From positions 620,001-684,000 of the forward strand of contig CALNWN010000001.1 in assembly GCA_940746715.1 (NCBI GenBank): a stretch of 64,000 bases of DNA, written 5' to 3'. Source of the DNA: an uncultured Paraburkholderia sp. GTDB lineage: Bacteria > Pseudomonadota > Gammaproteobacteria > Burkholderiales > Burkholderiaceae. The position numbers and the translations under genes were made by a program. Within the stretch, counting starts at the first letter, position 1; each line of letters starts with the position of its first letter. Shown here piece after piece: positions 41,343 through 51,577 of this stretch. The notes beneath the pieces were generated by a model that was not told where the DNA came from, did not search any database, and was given only the letters and a program-made list of their open reading frames with translations.

Positions 41343-42764
41343 ATGTCCGCCAACCGTTTCGATACGCTTGCGCTGCACGCCGGCGCCGCGCCCGATCCCG
41401 CCACCGGCGCGCGCGCCACGCCCATCTACCAGACCACTTCGTTCTCGTTTCGCGACGCCGACCACGCCGCCGCGCTATTCAATATGGAGCGCGCCGGACA
41501 CGTCTACTCGCGCATCTCGAATCCGACCGTGGCCGTGTTCGAAGAGCGCGTCGCCGCGCTGGAAAACGGCGCGGGCGCGATCGGCACGGCGAGCGGCCAG
41601 GCCGCGCTGCATCTCGCGATCGTCACGCTGATGGGCGCAGGCTCCCATATCGTCGCTTCGAGCGCGCTGTATGGCGGCTCGCACAATCTGCTGCATTACA
41701 CGTTGCGCCGCTTCGGCATCGAAACGAGCTTCGTCAGACCCGGCGATATTGACGGATGGCGGGCGGCCTTGCGCCCGAACACACGCCTCCTGTTCGGCGA
41801 AACGCTCGGCAATCCGGGCCTCGACGTGCTCGACATCGCCACCGTCGCGCAGATCGCCCACGAGCACCGGGTGCCGCTTCTCGTCGACTCCACCTTCACC
41901 ACGCCTTACCTGCAGAAGCCGTTCGAGCACGGCGCGGACTTCGTCTACCATTCGGCGACCAAATTCCTCGGCGGCCACGGCACCACCATCGGCGGCGTGC
42001 TGGTGGACGGCGGCACGTTCGACTTCGACGCGTCCGGACGCTTTCCCGAATTCACCGAGCCTTACGACGGCTTCCACGGCATGGTGTTCAGCGAGGAAAA
42101 CACCGTTGCGCCTTTCCTGCTGCGCGCGCGCCGCGAAGGCTTGCGCGACTTCGGCGCGTGCCTGCATCCGCAAGCCGCCTGGCAGCTTTTGCAAGGCATC
42201 GAAACCTTGCCGCTGCGCATGGAGCGGCACGTCGCAAACACCCGCCGCGTGGTCGAGTTTCTCGCCGGACATGCGGCGGTCGAGGCCGTCGCCTATCCCG
42301 AGCTGCCGACGCATCCCGATCACGCGCTCGCGCAGCGGCTGCTGCCGCGCGGCGCGGGCGCCGTGTTTAGCTTCAACCTGCGCGGCGATCGGGACGCCGG
42401 CCGCCGCTTCATCGAAGCGCTGTCGCTGTTCTCGCATCTGGCCAACGTCGGGGACGCGCGCTCGCTGGTGATTCATCCTGCTTCGACCACGCACTTCCGG
42501 ATGGACGCCGCCGCGCTCGCCGCGGCGGGCATCGCGGAAGGCACGATCCGGCTCTCGATCGGCCTCGAAGACCCCGACGATCTCATCGACGACCTGAAGC
42601 GCGGTTTGAAAGCGTCACAAAAAGCCTCGCAAAAAACAGCGCCCAAAGCAGTCCCCCAAGCAGCCCCCAAAGCAGAACCGGAAGCACCCGAAAAAGCCCC
42701 GCAGAACGGCGCACCGACGACAGGCGGCTCCCCCACCTCGCAACCGCGCCCGGAGTCCGCATGA
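41343..42764 (+). CDS. O-acetylhomoserine aminocarboxypropyltransferase (sulfhydrylase)
   Basis: A 473-residue PLP enzyme of the Cys/Met metabolism family, making homocysteine from O-acetyl- (or O-succinyl-) homoserine and sulfide. It starts MSANRFDTLALHAGAAPDP. The PLP lysine lies in FVYHSATKFLGGHGTTIGGV and the conserved VYSRISNPTV is near residue 60. After the normal end of the fold (LIDDLKRGLKASQKAS) about 40 extra residues rich in Lys, Ala, Pro and Gln follow. They look like repeat growth rather than a domain. The stop overlaps the next start (ATGA), so it is coupled to the decayed alpha/beta hydrolase. Confidence 0.93.
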   Translation: MSANRFDTLALHAGAAPDPATGARATPIYQTTSFSFRDADHAAALFNMERAGHVYSRISNPTVAVFEERVAALENGAGAIGTASGQAALHLAIVTLMGAGSHIVASSALYGGSHNLLHYTLRRFGIETSFVRPGDIDGWRAALRPNTRLLFGETLGNPGLDVLDIATVAQIAHEHRVPLLVDSTFTTPYLQKPFEHGADFVYHSATKFLGGHGTTIGGVLVDGGTFDFDASGRFPEFTEPYDGFHGMVFSEENTVAPFLLRARREGLRDFGACLHPQAAWQLLQGIETLPLRMERHVANTRRVVEFLAGHAAVEAVAYPELPTHPDHALAQRLLPRGAGAVFSFNLRGDRDAGRRFIEALSLFSHLANVGDARSLVIHPASTTHFRMDAAALAAAGIAEGTIRLSIGLEDPDDLIDDLKRGLKASQKASQKTAPKAVPQAAPKAEPEAPEKAPQNGAPTTGGSPTSQPRPESA

Positions 42765-43455
42765 TCCTGACCGTTCAAGGCAAGCCCGCCTACGCCTATA
42801 CCGGCGGCAAACCGTTCGATCCCGCCCTGCCGACGGCCGTCTTCATTCACGGTGCCGAGCACGACCACAGCGTGTGGGCGCTGCAAACGTGCTACTTCGC
42901 GCACCACGGCTTCGGCGTGCTGGCGGTGTATCTGCCCGGACACTGCCGCAGCGCCGGTCCCGCGCTGCGTACCATTGCGGCGCTGGCGGACTGGCTCGCC
43001 GCCCTGCGCGACGCCGCGGGCGTCGCGCGTGCATTCGTGGCCGGCCATAGCATGGGCTCGCTCGTCGCGCTCGACTTCGCCGGCCGCCATGCAGAGCGGA
43101 CCACGCATCTCGCCCTCCTCGCCACCGCCTCGCCGATGGCGGTCTCCGACACCTTGCTTGCAGCGGCCCTCCACGACGAACCCGAAGCCATCGGCATGGT
43201 CAATCAATGGTCGCATTCCACGTTCGCGGCGAAACCTTCGTGCCCCGGTCCCGGCTTCTGGCTGCACGGCATGAACCAGCGGCTCATGGAGCGCGTTTCG
43301 GCGAGGGGTGAAACGCAGCTCTTTCACACCGATTTCATGGCCTGCAACAGCTACGCGGACGGCCTCGCGCGTGCCGCGCAGCTGCGCTGCCCGACGCGCC
43401 TCGTGGTCGGACGCCGCAATGCGATGACGCCGCCGCGCGCCGCCAAAACGCTCGC
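42761..43455 (+). pseudogene. alpha/beta hydrolase, C-terminus deleted and fused to a DUF2069 remnant
   Basis: The first 230 codons read as an alpha/beta hydrolase: MILTVQGKPAYAYTGGKPFD, VFIHGAEHDHSVW and the nucleophile elbow GHSMGSLVALDFAG. The protein reaches MTPPRAAKTLA, the point just before the catalytic-His strand, and then passes without a stop into a different protein. The His-containing C-terminus is therefore missing. In-frame overlap ATGA with the preceding gene indicates that the start is original. Confidence 0.85.
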
Positions 43456-43927
43456 CGTTGCGCTCGGCGCGACGGCGTCGCTCGTCGCGCTGATTGCGTT
43501 GTCCATTGCATGGGAGCTGTGGCTCGCGCCGCTGCGCCCCGGCGGCTCGGCGCTCGTGCTCAAGGCTGTGCCGCTCATGCTCGCGCTGCCGGGCGTGTGG
43601 CGGCAGCGTCTTTACACGTTCCAATGGGCGTCGATGCTGATCCTGCTCTATTTCGCCGAGGGCGTCGTGCGCGGCTGGAGCGACCGTGGCTTGAGCGCCG
43701 GCCTCGGCTGGCTTGAAGCCGCGCTCACCATCGTGTTCTTCGTCGCTACGCTTGCCTACGTGGCGCCCTTCAAGCGCGCGGCAAAGAAGGCCGCGAAAGA
43801 CGCAGCCAAAAACCCGGCGAAAGAAGCGACGAAAGAAGCCGCGAAAAGCGCGGCGAACGTCCGGGCAGCGCGGACGTCTGACAGTCTCCACATCGCTTCC
43901 CCGCCCGAACGCCGCTCACCGACCGAC
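43456..43927 (+). pseudogene. DUF2069 membrane protein remnant, lost both ends
   Basis: In frame with the truncated hydrolase, the sequence becomes a DUF2069-type membrane protein with three hydrophobic helices (ALGATASLVALIALSIAWEL, VLKAVPLMLALPGVW, LEAALTIVFFVATLAYVAPF). Its own start is gone. After a Lys/Ala-rich tail (KRAAKKAAKDAAKNPAKEAT) the expected stop is missing and the frame runs on into the FAD oxidase start at 43928. A TGA in the neighbouring frame at 43880-43882 may be the original stop, displaced by a small indel in the tail. Confidence 0.75.
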
Positions 43928-45344
43928 ATGACCCAAACCGCTTTTCTTGCAGCCTGCCGCGACGCCATCGGCGCCGCCCATGTGTTGACCGACGCGCACG
44001 ACACGGGGCCGTATCTGACCGACTGGCGCCGCCGCTACACCGGCGCGGCCTGCGCGGTGCTGTGCCCCGCCACGCCCGCTGAGGTCGCGGCGCTCGTGCG
44101 GCTCGCCGTCGAACACGGCGTGCCCCTCGTGCCGCAAGGAGGCAACACGGGTCTCGCCGGCGGCGCCACGCCGGACGCGAGCGGCGCGCAGGCGGTCGTG
44201 AGCTTGCGGCGGCTCAACCGGGTGCGCGACGTCGATCCGCACAACAACACGATCACGGTCGAAGCCGGCGTGATCCTCGCCGAAGTGCAGAAGCGCGCGG
44301 AAGAATCCGGGCGCCTCTTCCCATTGAGCCTCGCGGCGGAAGGCAGTTGCACGATCGGCGGCAATCTCGCGACCAACGCGGGCGGCACCGGCGTGCTGCG
44401 CTACGGCAACACACGCGAGCTGTGCCTCGGCCTCGAAGTCGTCACGCCGCAAGGCGAACTGTGGGACGGTCTGCGCGGGCTGCGCAAGGACAACACCGTA
44501 CGATCTGCGCTACGTGTTCATCGGCGCAGAAGGCACGCTCGGCATCATCACCGCGGCGGTGTTGAAGCTGCATCCGCAGCCCGCGGCGCGCGTCACGGCG
44601 CTTGCCGCGCTCGCCTCGCCGCATGCGGCGCTGGATTTTTTGTCGCTCGCGCAAAGCATCGCCGGGCCGCTTCTGACCGGCTTCGAATTGATGTCGGACT
44701 TTTGCCTGCGGCTAGTGGGCCGGCACTTCGAGCACATGCGCTATCCGTTCGCCGAACCGCACGCGCAAATCGTGCTGCTCGAATTGTCCGACAGCGAGAG
44801 CGAGGACCACGCGCGAGCACTCTTCGAGCGTCTGATGGAAAAGGCGCTTGAAGACGGCGTGGTACAGGACGCCGTGGTCGCCGAAAGTCTCGCGCAGTCG
44901 CGGGCGTTCTGGAATCTGCGCGAACATATCCCGCTCGCGCAGGCCGAGGAAGGCATGAATATCAAGCACGACATTGCCGTGCCGATTTCGCGCATCGGCC
45001 ACTTCATCGAGGAAACCGACGCGGCTGTCGCCTTGGCCACGCCCGGCTCGCGCATGGTGACGTTCGGCCATCTCGGCGACGGCAATCTGCATTACAACGT
45101 GCAAGCGCCCCAAGGTGTCGACGCGAAGGCGTTCCTCGCGCAATACCAGAGCCCGATCAACCAGATTGTGTACAACAGCGTGCATCGGCATCGCGGCAGC
45201 ATCAGCGCGGAACACGGGCTCGGTCAGTTGAAGATCGACGAGGCGATGCATTACAAGCAGGACGTCGAGGTCCGGCTGATGCGCGCGCTCAAACACGCCC
45301 TCGACCCGCTCAACCTGATGAACCCGGGCAAAGTGCTACGCTGA
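43928..45344 (+). pseudogene. FAD-linked oxidase of the GlcD/D-lactate dehydrogenase type, frameshifted
   Basis: A flavoprotein expected at about 472 residues, starting MTQTAFLAACRDAIGAAHV. The FAD-binding PCMH domain has VPLVPQGGNTGLAGGATPDA and SLAAEGSCTIGGNLATNAGG. At GLRKDNT the frame is lost: ACCGTACG stands where ACCGGCTACG is expected, a 2-bp loss near 44499. The rest (YVFIGAEGTLGIITAAVLKL to HALDPLNLMNPGKVLR) lies in another frame to 45344. The only lesion is this shift. The substrate would be a 2-hydroxy acid. Confidence 0.87.
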
Positions 45345-45392
45345 AAGCGTGAGGCGACGGGTCGATTTTCAGCGCTGCAAGGAGCCGTATTC

Positions 45393-46211
45393 GTGAAAAT
45401 TCGTGTGCTGTCCGATTTGCATCTGGAGAACGACGAGCCGGAACTGATTCCGCATGCGCAAGCGGATCTGATCGTGCTCGCCGGGGACATCCACAACCAC
45501 GCAGCGGGTCCGCGCTGGGCCGCGCAAACCTTCGACGGCGCCGCGCCTGTCGTCTACGTGCCGGGCAATCACGAGTACTACGACGGCGAGTTCGGCGCGC
45601 TGGAGGCCGCGCTGCACGACGCGGCCTCGCAGGTCGACAACGTGCACGTGCTGAACAATGCCGCGCTTATCGATCCGCAGGGCCGCTGGCGCGTGCTCGG
45701 CACGACGTTGTGGACGGATTTCGCGCTATTCGGCGCGGACCGCGCGGCGCTGGACGAATCGATCGAGGCAGCGCGGCGCGCCATGCTGGACTTTCGCGGC
45801 CTCATTCAGATGAACTGGCCGCACGGCGTGGAAAACTGCGCACGCGACGAAGCGCGCGACTTCGCACCCAGCGACGCGCTCGCGCTGCATCGCCAGGCGC
45901 GTGCCTGGCTCGAGAACGAGCTCGCGAAGCCGTTTGCCGGCCAGACGATCGTGGTCACGCATCACGCGCCGCATCGCTTGAGTCTGGCTAAGCGTTACGC
46001 AGACGACCGCGTGTCGGCGGGCTTCGTCAACCACCTTCCCGAGCTCGTGCGGGCACCCGTCGCGCTGTGGATTCATGGGCACACGCATACGCCGTTCGAC
46101 TACACGGTGAACGGCACGCGCGTGGTATGCAATCCGCGCGGTTATTTCGACCGCCGCAGCGGGCAGTGGGAAAATCCGTTTTTTGCGTGGGACAAGGTCG
46201 TCGAAATCTAG
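45393..46211 (+). CDS. calcineurin-like metallophosphoesterase
   Basis: A 272-residue phosphoesterase with the full set of metal-ligand motifs: SDLHLE (residues 6-11), AGDIHNH, PGNHEYYDG, VTHHAPH and IHGHTHTPFDY. Start GTG at 45393 is set by AAGGAG eight bases upstream. The substrate is unknown. It stands 48 bp after the FAD oxidase remnant and remains intact. Confidence 0.93.
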   Translation: MKIRVLSDLHLENDEPELIPHAQADLIVLAGDIHNHAAGPRWAAQTFDGAAPVVYVPGNHEYYDGEFGALEAALHDAASQVDNVHVLNNAALIDPQGRWRVLGTTLWTDFALFGADRAALDESIEAARRAMLDFRGLIQMNWPHGVENCARDEARDFAPSDALALHRQARAWLENELAKPFAGQTIVVTHHAPHRLSLAKRYADDRVSAGFVNHLPELVRAPVALWIHGHTHTPFDYTVNGTRVVCNPRGYFDRRSGQWENPFFAWDKVVEI

Positions 46212-46270
46212 CGCAGCGCCGCCGCCGGCATGTCAGGCAACCGCCCGCCGCCGATTCGGCTGGTCAAAGG

Positions 46271-46429
46271 CTACTGCCGGTTTTGCTGCTTGCCGTTTTC
46301 AGGACGCTCGACCTTGATCGGCGCAAGTTGCGGCTGCTGCTCGCGGAGGCGGCGCAGCAGGTCGCGCGATGCGGCAATGCCGATCAGTCCAAACATGACG
46401 GCCACGCCGGTCATCAGATGCGTATCCAT
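46271..46429 (-). CDS. small membrane-anchored protein, function unknown
   Basis: A 52-residue protein starting MDTHLMTGVAVMFGLIGIAA, one hydrophobic helix followed by a charged tail (RDLLRRLREQQPQLAP). A GAGG ribosome-binding site lies before the ATG at 46429. No family is recognised, and the gene is short enough that chance cannot be excluded. Confidence 0.5.
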   Translation of the reverse strand: MDTHLMTGVAVMFGLIGIAASRDLLRRLREQQPQLAPIKVERPENGKQQNRQ

Positions 46430-46669
46430 GAAATCCTCGTCCTTCGGTGAGTGCGATTGCCGAACGGTGGCGGCGGAGACAGAAGCGCCGGTTGAGCACG
46501 CAGCGCATGAACGACACGGTAGCAAATCGATCCGGGCGCGGAAGTAAGGAAATGTTGCGGCGCGGCGCCGATGTAACAGACGCCTCGTGAAAACGCCGCC
46601 GATAATGGCCAACGAGCCAACGGACCGGGAAGGCCACGAGGGCCGACAGGCCAGCCGGCCGCGCGCCGC

Positions 46670-47611
46670 CTACGTCCGCCGCAAACTTCCGCAACTCGGC
46701 CTGATCGACCGCGAGCGTCGTCGGCAGCTCGTCGCGCAGATGCTCGATCCACGTGCGGATCTTGGCGTCCAGATACTGGCGCGACGGATAAAGCGCATAC
46801 AGATTCATTTCCTGCGACGTGTAGTCGGGCAAGAGCCGCACCAATTCCCCCTTGCGCAGGCCACTGATCGCCGAGTAGATCGGAATCAGGTCGACGCCCA
46901 TGCCGCTCGCCACCGCGACGGCCATGGCCTCTGCCACGTTCACCTAGAAGGTGGCCAGGCCGAGCGTGATGGTTTCCTCGCCGTTCGGGCCGTCGAATGT
47001 CCATTTGTCGGGCGGAAACACCGGCGTGACCATTTGCAGGCAGCTGTGGTGCTCAAGGTCGGCGGGCGTGTGCGGCACGCCGTGCTTTTCCAGATAAGCC
47101 GGCGACGCGCACGCCACGCTGAACGCGCTGCCGAGGCGCTGCGACACCAGCCCCGAATCGGGCAGGCCGGTGGCGAGCGTGAGCGACACGTCGAAACCCT
47201 CGTCGAGGAGATCGGGCATGCGCTGCGCGAGCGTAAGCTCGACATGCACTTCCGGGTAGCGCTCCTGATAGCGGCCCACGGCCGGCACAACGTAATGCTG
47301 CACGAAGCTCGTCATGGCGTGGACCTTCAGCTTGCCGGACGGCCGCGCATGCGCGTCGCTGGCCTCGGCTTCCGCCTGATCGGCATAGGCGAGGATCTGC
47401 TCGCAGCGCTGCAGATAGCGCTCGCCCGCTTCGGTCAGCGCAATGCGGCGCGTGGTGCGGTTCAGAAGACGCGTGCGCAGATGCGCTTCGAGGTCGGACA
47501 CCGCCCCCGCGAGGCGTAGGCGGTCGTCGTATTGAGGTGCTGCGCGGCACCGGTGAAACTGCCCGCTTCGACGACGCGGACAAATACGCGCATGTTCTGA
47601 AGCGTATCCAT
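46670..47611 (-). pseudogene. LysR-family (AaeR-like) regulator, frameshift, amber stop and lost C-terminus
   Basis: Starts MDTLQNMRVFVRVVEAGSFT at the ATG at 47611. Five G instead of three in the run at 47504-47508 (minus strand) shift the frame at NTTTAYASR, before AVSDLEAHLRTRLLNRTTRR. An amber codon at 46944-46946 sits where Gln is likely (LATF-VNVAEAMAV). Beyond the effector domain (KIRTWIEHLRDELPTTLAVD) no stop follows near the usual end, so the left boundary is approximate. Divergent from the efflux genes, it corresponds by position to AaeR, the activator of aromatic-acid efflux. Confidence 0.82.
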
Positions 47612-47735
47612 ACCTTTCCTTTGCAACTATCCATTCCAACTCTGCCGATTGTTACACGATCCGCAAAACCGATTATCACGGGTTCCGTAAAAATCCCTTG
47701 CATCTTTACCGGTTATTCCCCAATCCATCAAAAAA

Positions 47736-47741
47736 TATAAT
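47736..47741 (+). promoter_or_regulatory. -10 box upstream of the efflux operon
   Basis: TATAAT at 47736-47741, with a poor TTATTC 17 bp upstream, in the AT-richer 167-bp gap between the LysR pseudogene and the outer-membrane factor. A second TATAGT lies at 47756-47761. Confidence 0.45.
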
Positions 47742-47778
47742 TGGCCGATCTCTTCTATAGTCAGTTCTGGAGGAAATC

Positions 47779-49297
47779 GTGCAGTCTCCGGTATCGAAAA
47801 GGATCACGGCAGCCGCGGTTCTTGCGATCCTATTCGCGGTTCTTGCGATCCCATTAACAATTGCCGGCTGTGCAAGTACCGGAGGCATCGCCGCGCAAAC
47901 GAACCGCAGCGACCCCGCGTCGCTCGATGCGGGCAGCGCGATCCGCGCGGCGGATGCCGACGCCCGCTGGCCCGCCGCCGACTGGTGGCGTGCCTATCAC
48001 GATCCGCAAACTCGACGCCTGGATCGAAGCCGCGCAGGCCAACAATCCGAGCCTCGCAGCCGCCCAGGCGCGCGTGCGCGAAGCCATGTCGATGGCGGGC
48101 GTCGCGCGTTCCGCGCTCGCGCCGCAGGTGAACGGCGAACTGTCGATCAAGCGCCAGTAATGGGCCGACAACCTGTACTACGGCCCGGGACCGCTCGCGG
48201 GCGAGCAATCGTGGAACAACACGGGCACGCTCGCGCTGTCGTATCACCTCGACCTCTGGGGCAAAGACAGCAACGCCGCCGACGCCCGCGCCGCGCAGCT
48301 CGAACTGCAGGCGAACGTGGTGCGGACCTACATCCAGATGTCACTCGATTACGCGCTGCTCGACATCGCCCGCGCGAGCTTGCAGCAACAGCAGCAAATC
48401 GCCGACCTGGCCAGTCGGCGCCTGAAAGGCGGCATCGGCACGCAACTGGAAGTGAGTCAGGCGCAGACGCCGCTGCCGGAATACGAACGCGAAATCGACG
48501 CCCTCGAGGAAAAGATCGCGCTCGGCCGCAACCAGTTGGCGGCGCTCGCGGGCAAGGGCCCGGGCGCGGGCGACGCGATCCGGCGGCCGGTGCTCTCGCT
48601 CGCCGCGCCCGCCGGCTTGCCGAGCGCGCTGCCCGCGGAGTTGATCGGCCATCGGCCGGACGTGGTCGCCGCGCGCTGGACCGTGGCGGCGCAGGCGCGC
48701 GGCATCGACGTCGCAAAGGCCGAGTTTTATCCGGACATCGACCTGCTGGCGTCGATCGGCGGCTATGCGGCGATGGGGCCGCTCTTCCAGTTCCTGAAAA
48801 ATCCGTCGCACAGCTGGAGCGCCGGGCCGGCGCTGTCGCTGCCGATCTTCGACGGCGGCCGCCTGCGCTCGCAGCTCGGCGCCGCGTCGGCCGGTTATGA
48901 CGAGGCCGTCGAGCATTACAACCAGACGATCGTCGGCGCGCTGAAGGACATTTCGGACCAGGGCATCCGCATCCGCTCGCTCGGCACGCAGGCAGAGGAC
49001 GCACGACGGTCCGAAGCCGCCGCGCGTAAGAACTACGAACCGTCGCGCGAAGGTTATCGCCGCGGTCTGACAGATTACGTGAACGTGCTGATCGCGCAGA
49101 ACCAGTTGCTGCGCGCGCAGGAAGGCGTCGCGAAGGTGCAGGCGGAGCGCCTTGGCGCGCATGCGTCGCTGGTCACGGCTTTGGGCGGCGGCCTCGACGA
49201 TCCCGCCAACGGACCGGTGGCCAGCGCGACACTGCCGGGACACGGCAAGGGCGAGAAGAAAAACACCGCCCCAGCCGCCACGTCCGCAGCCGAGTGA
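47779..49297 (+). pseudogene. NodT-family outer-membrane efflux lipoprotein, frameshift and ochre stop
   Basis: TolC-like outer-membrane channel of a tripartite efflux system, about 505 residues when whole. GTG at 47779 follows GGAGG. The signal peptide ends in a lipobox (LTIAGCAS). An extra A at 48008-48010 shifts the frame at YHDPQ before LDAWIEAAQANNPSL. TAA at 48158-48160 interrupts ELSIKRQ-WADNLYYGPG, probably a Gln codon. The second half is open (LDLWGKDSNAADARAAQLEL, LIGHRPDVVAARWTVAAQAR, FFDGGR-type LPIFDGGRLRSQLGAASAGY) to 49297. It is the first gene of an AaeXAB-like efflux operon. Confidence 0.88.
47815..47856. repeat. 21-bp tandem duplication in the lipoprotein signal peptide
   Basis: Two copies of GCGGTTCTTGCGATCC offset by 21 bp (47815 and 47836) code AVLAI-LF-AVLAI. 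The duplication is in frame and lengthens the hydrophobic core of the signal peptide by seven residues. Confidence 0.7.
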
Positions 49298-49308
49298 GGA
49301 AGCCCGTC

Positions 49309-51377
49309 ATGTCGACAACCTCTACCCGCGCCTCGCGCCCCGCGTCGTTCGCCGCCTGGTACAGCGCCGCCTCCGACTGGGCGCGCACCGACGGCATCAC
49401 GTGGATCTACCTCTGCAAGGCGCTCGCCGCGTGCTTTCTCGCGCTCGGCATCGCGATGAAACTCGACCTGCCGCAGCCGCGCACAGCCATGACCACCGTC
49501 TTCATCGTGATGCAGCCGCAAAGCGGCATGGTGTTCGCCAAGAGCTTCTACCGGATCTGCGGCACGCTCGTCGGCCTCGTCGTGATGCTCGCGTTGATCG
49601 GGCTATTCGCGCAGCAGCCGGAACTGTTCATCGCGACGACGGCGGTGTGGGTCGGCATCTGCACCGCCGGCGCCGCGCGCAACCGCAACTTCAGGTCTTA
49701 GGGCTTCGTGCTGGCCGGCTATAGCGCCGCGCTGATCGGCATACCCGCCTCACAGCATCCGGACGGCGCATTTCTCGCCGCGCTCACGCGCGTCGCGGAA
49801 GTCTTGCTCGGCATCGTCTGCGCGGGCGCCGTGAGCGGCCTCGTGTTTCCGCAGTTCGCCGGCTTGCAGATGCGCGGCGCCGTGCGCGCGCGTTTCTCCG
49901 CGTTTGTCGATTACGTGTCCGCGTCGCTGGCCGGCCGCAACGACCGCGCGCAGATCGAAGCGACCAATGCGCGCTTCGTCGCGGATATTGTCGGCTTCGA
50001 GGCGGCGCGCAGCGTCGCGGTGTTCGAAGGCCCGGATTCGCGGATGCGCGGCGGCCGCCTCGCGCGCCTGAACAGCGAGTTCATGACCGCGTCGACGCGC
50101 TTTCACGCGCTGCATCAGCTGATGAACCGCTTGCGCGAGGCCGGCACGCACGGCGCGGCGATCGCCATCGACGCGCTCGAACCGTACTTCAGGGAAATCG
50201 CGCCCTTGCTCGCGAAGTCCGGCGAACCGGTGCTGAGCGCCGCCGACGCCGCACACGCCGCCGCCCAGCTCGACACGTACAAGGCCGAGTTGCCGCGCCG
50301 CGCTGGAGGTTCATCCCGATGCGCCGCTGCTCGACTTCGACACGGGTGCGGAACTGCTGTACCGCTTTATCGACGATCTGCATGCCTACGCGGCCACGTA
50401 TGCGTCGCTCGCCGTGGACACGCACGAGCGCGAGCGCTGGGTCGAGCGCTACGAGCCGAAGACGAACGCCATCGCGGCCGGCGTCGCCGGTCTGTGCGCG
50501 GCGCTCGTGATGATGGTGCTCGGCGCGTTCTGGATCGCCACCGCGTGGCCGAGCGGCTCGACGCTGACGCTGAACGCGGCGGCGGTGTGCGCGCTGGCGT
50601 CGTCGTCGCCGGATCCGAAACGCACCGTGTTCCAGATGGCCGGCGGCACGCTCGCCGCCTCGGCGATGGGCCTGCTCGCGGTCTACGGCGTATTTCCGCG
50701 CATCGACGGATTTCCGCTGCTGTGCACCGCGCGCTCGCGCCGTTCCTGCTGCTCGGCGTGTTTATGACGACGCGGCCCGCGCTGGCCGGCTACGGCGTCG
50801 GCTATTGCATCTTCTTCTGCTTCCTGGCCGGCCCGGACAACGTGTGGTGCGCTACGACCCGAGCAGCTTTATCAACGACGCCATGGCGCTGGTGCTGTCG
50901 ATGCTGGTGTCCTCCGTCGCGTTTGCCGTGCTGCTGCCGCCGTCCACGCCGTGGCTGCGCAACCGGCTGCTCGCCGACCTGCGGCGTCAGGTCGTGCTCG
51001 CGAGCGGCGCGCGCGATCTGATGTTCCAGATCAACGCCCTCGCCCAGGACGATCCGGCGGCGCGGCGCGACACCTTGCGGTGGCTCTTCTCGGTACTCGA
51101 AGTGGGCAACGCGGTGATCGACCTGCGCCGCGAAGTCGCCGCGCTGCCCGCCGAGGCGCGCTACGCGAACACGATGGCGTGGCGCGTGTCGCTGCGCGCC
51201 ATGGACGACGCGCTGAGCGCGCTCTTCGAGCGGCCGCGTGCGGAGCGCCATCAATTGCAGCGCATTCTGACCCAGCTGCATTTCATCCGTACCGCGTTGC
51301 TCGATCCGCAGTCGCCGCTGGAGCCGTTGACGGCTGCGCGGGCCGACGCATCGCAAGGAGTCGCTCATGCCGCGTGA
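49309..51377 (+). pseudogene. FusC/AaeB-like inner-membrane efflux protein, amber stop and three frameshifts
   Basis: Member of the aromatic acid exporter family (FusC domain), about 690 residues when whole, with N-terminal helices (ITWIYLCKALAACFLALGIA, TTVFIVMQPQSGMVFAKSFY), a central cytoplasmic helical part and a second membrane block (GVAGLCAALVMMVLGAFWIA). TAG at 49699-49701 replaces a Tyr codon in NFRS-GFVLAGYSAAL. The frame then breaks near 50296-50304 (a GC lost in ELPRRALEVHPDA), near 50722, and at 50842-50846 (a TG duplicated in PDNVVRYDPSSFI). Its end overlaps the DUF1656 start by 11 bp. Confidence 0.87.
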
Positions 51378-51564
51378 CATTGCCGTTTTCGACGCCTACG
51401 TGCCCACCATCGTGCTGCTGTTCGTCGCGGGCGCCGCGCTGACCTGGGTGCTGGATCGCGTGATCGCCTGTACAGGCGTCTATCGCGTGGTGTGGCATCC
51501 GTCGCTTTTCCGGGCCAGCCTGCTCGTGTGTGTGCGGCGTGCTGGGCTCGCCGTTTATCGTTGA
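51367..51564 (+). CDS. DUF1656 (AaeX-like) small membrane protein
   Basis: A 65-residue protein starting MPRDIAVFDAYVPTIVLLFV, with two membrane helices and the WHPSLFRASLLVCV segment of the DUF1656 family. AaeX-type proteins accompany FusC/HlyD pumps, but their role is undefined. This is the only gene of the efflux operon with an open frame. Without its partners it is probably useless and intact only because it is a small target. Confidence 0.82.
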   Translation: MPRDIAVFDAYVPTIVLLFVAGAALTWVLDRVIACTGVYRVVWHPSLFRASLLVCVRRAGLAVYR

Positions 51565-51577
51565 TCAGAGTCGAAAC

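Noticed and set aside
42761..44851. A genuine three-domain hydrolase-membrane-oxidase enzyme
   Set aside because: The hydrolase lacks its catalytic-His end, the DUF2069 part lacks its own start, and the oxidase is frameshifted at 44499. The fusion is debris.
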